Source of the DNA: Galeopsis tetrahit
Lineage: Eukaryota; Streptophyta; Magnoliopsida; Lamiales; Lamiaceae
Length of the DNA: 64,000 nt
Reading direction: 5' to 3'
Assembly: GCA_963675135.1 (NCBI GenBank)
Contig: OY776131.1
Coordinates: 37,843,381-37,907,380, forward strand
Shown in pieces: positions 59,633 through 64,000 of the stretch (its first letter is position 1; the number at the start of each line of letters is the position of its first letter). Both the position numbers and the translations under genes were made by a program. The notes under the pieces were generated by a model that was not told the DNA's origin, did no database searches, and was given only the letters and a program-made list of their open reading frames with translations.

Positions 59633-60081
59633 ATGTCTTTTTAAAAGAAAATGGCCAACACATTTTCTTAATATAACTCCTGTTGACCAAACCTTTATAT
59701 TATATAAAAATATTCTTCATTTAACATTTACATTACTGTTAATTTAGTTAGTAAATAATTATTGTTATATTAGTAGTGATAAATTTATATAAACATTTTC
59801 AAGTCGAGTACTCATACTAATAAATATTATACAGATTAATTTATTTTAAGATTCTGTTAGAGGTATAAGACATGTTATTAGTTCAATTAAGTTAGTATTA
59901 AGACATGCCATCACTTATTGTTTTAGGTGACGAGAGACGTTCGTGATAAGTCAAGCTATATAATTACGAGATTAATCAAGACTTTAAGGTGGGATTTTCT
60001 TACTATGTATTCACTTTGTCATCTTTAAATGTTATGTGAATTTAATTGTTGCTTAACTACATGAATCTATGTTTACGATAT

Positions 60082-60390
60082 TATGGGTTTTCGACGGAAA
60101 GGTCGTTATAACTAGCGGGGACTACGGTCCGGGATGGTAAGATCCTTGGGGGTAACTCCACCGTATACAGATTGGCCAATTTACTTGGTCAATATACAGA
60201 TTGGCCAATTTACTTGGTCAATATACAGATTGGCCAATTTAATTGGTCAATATATGGAAGAATGTTTATTATGGGTTATTTCGACGGAAAAGTCGTTATA
60301 GCTAGCGGGGACTACGGTCCGGGATGGTAAGATCCTTGGGGGCAACTCCACCGTATACAGATTGGCCAATTTAATTGGTCAATATATGGA
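60082..60390. repeat. 190-bp tandem duplication containing 29-bp repeats
   Basis: TCGACGGAAA, AGCGGGGACTACGGTCCGGG and ACTCCACCGTATACAGATTG occur at 60,091 and again 190 bases later. Within the first copy TATACAGATTGGCCAATTTA with TTGGTCAA repeats three times at a 29-bp period (60,164, 60,193, 60,222). The second copy has it once. Confidence 0.9.
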
Positions 60391-60773
60391 AGACTTATGT
60401 ACGCATGTTTGTGAGTTTATGGCTATTTTTGCATTGATATTTAACTGTGACAAAGGGAATCCCATTGAGCTAGTTGTTTTGCTCACCCCAATCTATTTAA
60501 TATTTTACAGATTGACGGAGTTGCGGTGGAGGGACGGTGGAAGTGGATGTCTTGCCATGCAAAGTTTCCTTTATATTATTTTTCTTTGAATTTAGTTGCA
60601 TCTCGAATTAGACATAATTTTTCACTAATGCACTATTTTAATTTTTTGAAACAAGTATTTGAGTTTTATTAAATCTTCCGCTGCAAATCTTTTTATAAAT
60701 TTGTAAATTTGAATTTCATTAGCATTCAAAGTATGTTTTCATCTAGGCCCTAAAATCGGGATGTGACACATGT

Positions 60774-60945
60774 GGAAATGGATTGTTACTTCGTACGTGA
60801 ACGAGTCATGAGTGGAGATATTCGACCATGTATGGTTTCAACAGTCAATCAAGTTGCAGACATGTTTACAAAGACACTTGGAGTGAATCGTTTTCGATTT
60901 CTTCGAGACAAGTTGGGTGTTCGAGATCTTCACACGTCAACTTGA
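60774..60945 (+). pseudogene. copia RNase H C-terminus (part 2)
   Basis: Resumes after the insertion with EMDCYFVRERVMSGDIRPCM, then QVADMFTKTLGVNRFRFLRD and KLGVRDLHTST before TGA. ADMFTK-L is the standard end of copia polyproteins. A polypurine tract TTGAGGGGGAG follows and adjoins the 3-prime LTR. Confidence 0.9.
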
Positions 60946-60952
60946 GGGGGAG

Positions 60953-61195
60953 TATTGGATGATATTGCATCCCGCATATACGCATGCGGTTGTTAGAATG
61001 TTTTACATATGATTTGGTTTCTTGATATGGTTTCATATCTACTGAGTTAGTTGCTTGATATTATGGGCCCATTTGTTTTTAGGCTCTGGTGCAAGATTGT
61101 ATATATATATTTGTTGTAGGCACTTTGTAAAGATTATTAGATCATATTCACAGTTTTACATGATATTAACATGTTTGAGTTATTGAGTTTTATCA
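60953..61195 (+). repeat. 3-prime LTR of the copia element
   Basis: TATTGGATGATATTGCATCC to GAGTTTTATCA. Similar to the 5-prime LTR, but lacks its 60-bp inner duplication. AATCA follows. Confidence 0.9.
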
Positions 61196-61314
61196 AATCA
61201 TTATTTATAGTGCAATCAAATCACATCAATATTCAAGTTGATCAAATTAGTTTCTCCCGTGGTATTAGTGTGAACCCCATTTTTCTCTTTTTTTCACCCG
61301 CCTCCTTCCTCTCA

Positions 61315-61555
61315 TGGCTTCCTCTACCAATCCCGATTGCATTCCCATTGCTACTGTTATCCACATGGTAACCATTCAGTTGTCATCTTCGAATTATCTC
61401 CTTTGGCAGAGCTAAGTTCTCCCATGCTATAGTGCGACAATTTATCGTCAATTGTTGACGGTACCATTATGGAGCCCTCTCAACCGTATAAAAACTCATC
61501 TAGTGACGATGAATCCAACCCCGATCATGATACTTGGAGCAAACACCATGATCAC
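61315..61555 (+). pseudogene. Gag fragment of an older copia element
   Basis: MASSTNPDCIPIATVIHMVT then IQLSSSNYLLWQS is a copia gag N-terminus. After shifts and a stop it continues SSIVDGTIMEPSQPYKNSSS and DHDTWSKHHDHVL. It breaks off at about 61,555 where opposite-strand sequence begins. It would be the host of the 53,812-61,195 copia. Confidence 0.65.
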
Positions 61556-62868
61556 GTTCTTAGTCCCCTCTTGTCTTTTCTTACTTGGAGAAGTCTTCTA
61601 TGAATAACACTGATATGATCTTCATCATCAATCTGCTCTTTCTCTAGTAGATTTTCTTCAAACTTCTTGATTTGATTCATATCAACTCTTCTTCCAGAGC
61701 TGGTCATAGGACATTTCCATCTTGGAAATACAGGAACCAAAATGTTAAAATTTGCTCCAGCAGATATCCTTAATATCAAATGCCATAACATTTTGTGTTG
61801 TCCTTCCATGAACCTATCAAACACAGAATACAACTCATCTGGACCTTTCGAGTCTCCATATTTGCGAATAATCCAATGATCAAGTTCCCATTGTCTCTTC
61901 ACTTTCATCCATTCAGAACGATGTTCTTTGTCAATGAAGTAGTCAATGAACTGATCTTCCATTTGATCTTCATCAGCCTTTAGCTTCTGCAAGTTTTCAA
62001 TATGATTTCCAATCTTTCTTTTGCTTGCATAGTGAGCTTCATCATTTGGATCAACAACCTTCGGTTTCTTCACTTTTGTTGTTGTTTCACCTTCTTTAGG
62101 CTCTTCTATAACAATAGACTTCCTTTTAGATATATGCCTTGTCTGAACCTCTGCTTCAGGAGTTGCAACTGCTTTGCCCTTCTCCTTCTTTTTCAACTCA
62201 ATTGCTTCAGCCTTAGCTTGCTCAAGATCTGCAGTTTTAACCAACTTGCCTTTTCCTCTCTTAGGCCTTCTAAGATCTTGCATAGCTTCAGCAGCTTCCT
62301 TATCTTCCGGTTCAGCACTACACTTTGCTTTTTCACCTTCAACAATAACTTCAACTCGACTTGTCTCTTCCCCCTTTTTGGCTTCATCAGTTGCCTTGAG
62401 AGAAAATAGAGAAGTAAACCGAGTCATCTCTTCTAGCATTGCTTGCTTCATAAGGTGTGTAGCATTTTCAATCTGCCTTTGATGAGAACCGTCTTGACTC
62501 AACTTGTCTAGTTTGGTTGCTACCAACTCCAGCTTCTGAGTAGACAAGTTCAACTCATTTTTAAAATGTGTTGCAGTCAAACGTAGCTTCCTGTTCTCTT
62601 CAGTCATAGCACTGATAAACTCTTTAGCTTGTGCTAACTGATCATAGGCTTCATTTCTCTGAACATCAGCAACTTCGATTTTGGCTCTATAAACTTTTTC
62701 CATCTTTCTGGATTCAGTAGCTAGAACACGAGCAAAATCGACTGAGCTCTTCTCCGAATATTCAACTTGATTCTGGAGAAATCCTTCAATCTGATTAAAC
62801 ATTTGTTGCCTGAAATCATTATCTAATTGATTGACTTCATTTATGATCATCTCTTTTGAACTTGTCAC
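61552..62868 (-). CDS. Long ORF, coiled-coil protein, retroelement accessory ORF candidate (C-terminal part)
   Basis: A 438-codon frame. Residues about 1-140 are heptad-rich (QQMFNQIEGFLQNQVEYSEK, MTEENRKLRLTATHFKNEL, LELVATKLDKL). A Lys/Glu-rich middle follows (KKKEKGKAVATPEAEVQTRH). The C-terminal part contains aromatic motifs (SEWMKVKRQWELDHWIIRKY, GPDELYSVFDRFMEGQHKML). No catalytic domain or membrane segment is seen. It overlaps the stop of the upstream ORF by four bases (GTGA) in a shifted frame, so the two may be one gene split by an indel. Such long ORFs occur downstream of pol in SIRE-type copia elements; here pol would lie beyond the right window edge. The last codons derive from the junction with the gag fragment at about 61,555. 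Host-gene origin cannot be excluded. Confidence 0.5.
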   Translation of the reverse strand: MTSSKEMIINEVNQLDNDFRQQMFNQIEGFLQNQVEYSEKSSVDFARVLATESRKMEKVYRAKIEVADVQRNEAYDQLAQAKEFISAMTEENRKLRLTATHFKNELNLSTQKLELVATKLDKLSQDGSHQRQIENATHLMKQAMLEEMTRFTSLFSLKATDEAKKGEETSRVEVIVEGEKAKCSAEPEDKEAAEAMQDLRRPKRGKGKLVKTADLEQAKAEAIELKKKEKGKAVATPEAEVQTRHISKRKSIVIEEPKEGETTTKVKKPKVVDPNDEAHYASKRKIGNHIENLQKLKADEDQMEDQFIDYFIDKEHRSEWMKVKRQWELDHWIIRKYGDSKGPDELYSVFDRFMEGQHKMLWHLILRISAGANFNILVPVFPRWKCPMTSSGRRVDMNQIKKFEENLLEKEQIDDEDHISVIHRRLLQVRKDKRGLRT

Positions 62869-64000
62869 AAGGACACACTGTTCTGTTCAATGAGAGTCTT
62901 CTTAAGATCAGTCTTGAGAAATTCATCGATAGACGACTTGATGACAGACTTCAATTCTTCCTTCAATTCATCTATTGAAGCAGCTAGGATAACGTTAGAC
63001 GACTGAGCTTCGACCAACACTTCTTCCTTTTGAACACTTTCAATCAGTTCATCTTCAGTGAACATGACAGCTTCAACAAATTCTTCATCTTCTTCGCCTA
63101 ATTCAAAAGAAGTTATCTCTTCAGTTCTGTCAGCTTCATCAGTAGACATATTTTCCCACTCTAAGATTGGTTCAGATGTCTGGATAGCAACTTCAGCAAC
63201 ATCTGGCTTAACCTTGTCTTCTACCAGATCAGTTTGAGTTCCAATGTCAAATGAGAACTCATCTTCCAGAACGCCATCAGGAATACTCAACAGCCTTTTA
63301 ACTAGATCAACCAAGGCTTTGCGAGGGAATAGTTCGGAGTGATCCTTAACTCCACTATTTTCTTTCTGTTCCATCTCCCAATCCATGAAATTGGAGATTC
63401 CACCCATGCCTTGAATGACCTCGAAAAGATCATCTGTAGCAGATTTCTTCAGGGAAAACCAAGTGCAAATCCGCACTAACTTCTCAAACTGTTCCGAGGC
63501 AGTGTCGATGTCAAGAGTCGAGAGCTGCTTCTTCAAATTTCTAGATACTCGAGCACGAATTCTCTTCTCTCGCATACACATCGGATAATAAACTAAGGAT
63601 TCAAATCTAACATCAGACGGGTTCTGAGTAGGTGGGGTCCCTAACTCAGCTGTTGCAGTGGCAACTGGCGTCTTGTCTGAAGTAGATGGGTTGGAGGGTT
63701 CAACATATTCTGTTGAAGGTAAAGAGGGAGTTTGGATGGTGGTTTCTGGGAGCTTTAATGTGGCTTGGTCTGGTGTGACAACTGTCGAAGTATCAGTTGT
63801 ATCTTTTATGGGAGTGTTTTGGGGTAGACTGGCTCTAAGCGGTAATGCCGCCAGTACTTGCGATGTTGAGGGTTGAGGTCTAGGCCTAGATCGATGTGAT
63901 CTAGCCTTGGTTCGAACAGCAGAATGAGAGAGAGGAGGAATTGACAAAGATTGAGAAGATGTACCAACCTGAAGACTCGACTCTTCTGGTTGAGTAGGCG
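62865..64000 (-). CDS. Long ORF open at the window edge, retroelement accessory ORF candidate (N-terminal part)
   Basis: The frame is open from the right window boundary to TGA at 62,865, at least 378 codons. No ATG is seen at its left limit; the first listed start is TTG. The N-terminal part is Ser/Thr/Pro-rich and basic (KARSHRSRPRPQPSTSQ). A folded part contains SDVRFESLVYYPMCMREKRI, QFEKLVRICTWFSLKKS and MGGISNFMDWEMEQKEN. An acidic stretch (GEEDEEFVEAVMFTEDELIE) and a helical end follow. No family is recognised with certainty. It runs into the 61,552-62,868 frame with a four-base overlap, consistent with one longer protein split by a frameshift. Confidence 0.5.
   Translation of the reverse strand, partial: PTQPEESSLQVGTSSQSLSIPPLSHSAVRTKARSHRSRPRPQPSTSQVLAALPLRASLPQNTPIKDTTDTSTVVTPDQATLKLPETTIQTPSLPSTEYVEPSNPSTSDKTPVATATAELGTPPTQNPSDVRFESLVYYPMCMREKRIRARVSRNLKKQLSTLDIDTASEQFEKLVRICTWFSLKKSATDDLFEVIQGMGGISNFMDWEMEQKENSGVKDHSELFPRKALVDLVKRLLSIPDGVLEDEFSFDIGTQTDLVEDKVKPDVAEVAIQTSEPILEWENMSTDEADRTEEITSFELGEEDEEFVEAVMFTEDELIESVQKEEVLVEAQSSNVILAASIDELKEELKSVIKSSIDEFLKTDLKKTLIEQNSVSL

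Larger units (their letters stand above)
57550..60768. mobile_element. Insertion in copia RNase H, probably a large solo LTR
   Basis: Begins TGTAACACCCGCC and ends CGGGATGTGACA, with TG..CA ends, and has CATGT on each side (57,545-57,549; 60,769-60,773). Joining the flanks restores copia RNase H from TKHV to the residues at 60,774. The 3.2 kb includes another insertion (58,359-59,632), leaving about 1.9 kb. That size and the termini fit a gypsy (Tekay-like) solo LTR. No coding domain is seen. Confidence 0.75.
53812..61195 (+). mobile_element. Ty1/copia retrotransposon, defective, with nested insertion
   Basis: Both LTRs, the primer site, the polypurine tract and a 5-bp target duplication AATCA (53,807-53,811; 61,196-61,200) are present. 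The domain order protease - integrase - reverse transcriptase - RNase H defines copia. The coding region has an internal gag deletion, an in-frame stop, two frameshifts and a catalytic-site change in integrase. It is cut by a 3.2-kb insertion in RNase H, so it cannot move by itself. Confidence 0.92.

Noticed and set aside
62002..62482. Plus-strand frames of 102-135 codons near 62.2 kb
   Set aside because: Antisense to the long Lys/Glu-rich minus-strand ORF; the Phe/Ser-rich composition is the expected mirror.

Overview
The window is eudicot nuclear DNA: very AT-rich, intron-containing genes with GT-AG splice sites, and dense plant transposable elements (Ty1/copia, TRIM, LINE, Helitron, hAT, Mutator-like, Tourist and Stowaway). 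The species cannot be fixed from the sequence; an asterid, perhaps Lamiales, is only a guess. No bacterial or organellar genes, tRNA, rRNA or CRISPR arrays were seen.

Three genes carry the ordinary cellular content. A short intronless cyclophilin lies on the minus strand (about 13.86-14.38 kb) with a shifted reading frame at its C-terminus. A complete ten-exon SH3P-type BAR/SH3 membrane-trafficking gene lies on the plus strand (17.34-22.24 kb). A complete thirteen-coding-exon squalene synthase gene lies on the minus strand (23.88-29.12 kb). The cyclophilin and SH3P genes are divergent, and the SH3P and squalene synthase genes are convergent. All exon joints of the two long genes keep the frame and give proteins of 370 and 424 residues.

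Left of these genes (0-17 kb) is a graveyard of gene relics: a SAUR fragment, dispersed broken copies of an unrecognised gene (about 1.4, 3.2-4.2, 6.1 and 15.4-16.3 kb), and a Dicer-like RNase III exon. The Dicer-like relic is interrupted by a 4.6-kb Helitron with both termini and an A/T insertion site. That Helitron carries fragments resembling splicing factor SF3A1, alkaline/neutral invertase exon 1 and a third unidentified gene, all in the same orientation.

From 29.5 to 53.8 kb no working gene is visible. The region is layered transposons, many with exact target-site duplications: a Mutator-like element with an internal minisatellite, two abutting Tourist MITEs, several hAT elements, a degenerate LINE, four Stowaway MITEs, a TRIM with a Stowaway inside one LTR, a short Helitron, and a 1.07-kb TIR element holding a 34-bp-phased palindromic array.

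From 53.8 kb to the end lies a nested retrotransposon stack. A broken copia element (53,812-61,195, target duplication AATCA) sits in an older copia. It is split in its RNase H region by an LTR-like insertion (target duplication CATGT), which itself contains another solo-LTR-like insertion. The right edge is a minus-strand pair of long coiled-coil-rich ORFs open at the window boundary, possibly the accessory reading frame of a SIRE-like copia element.
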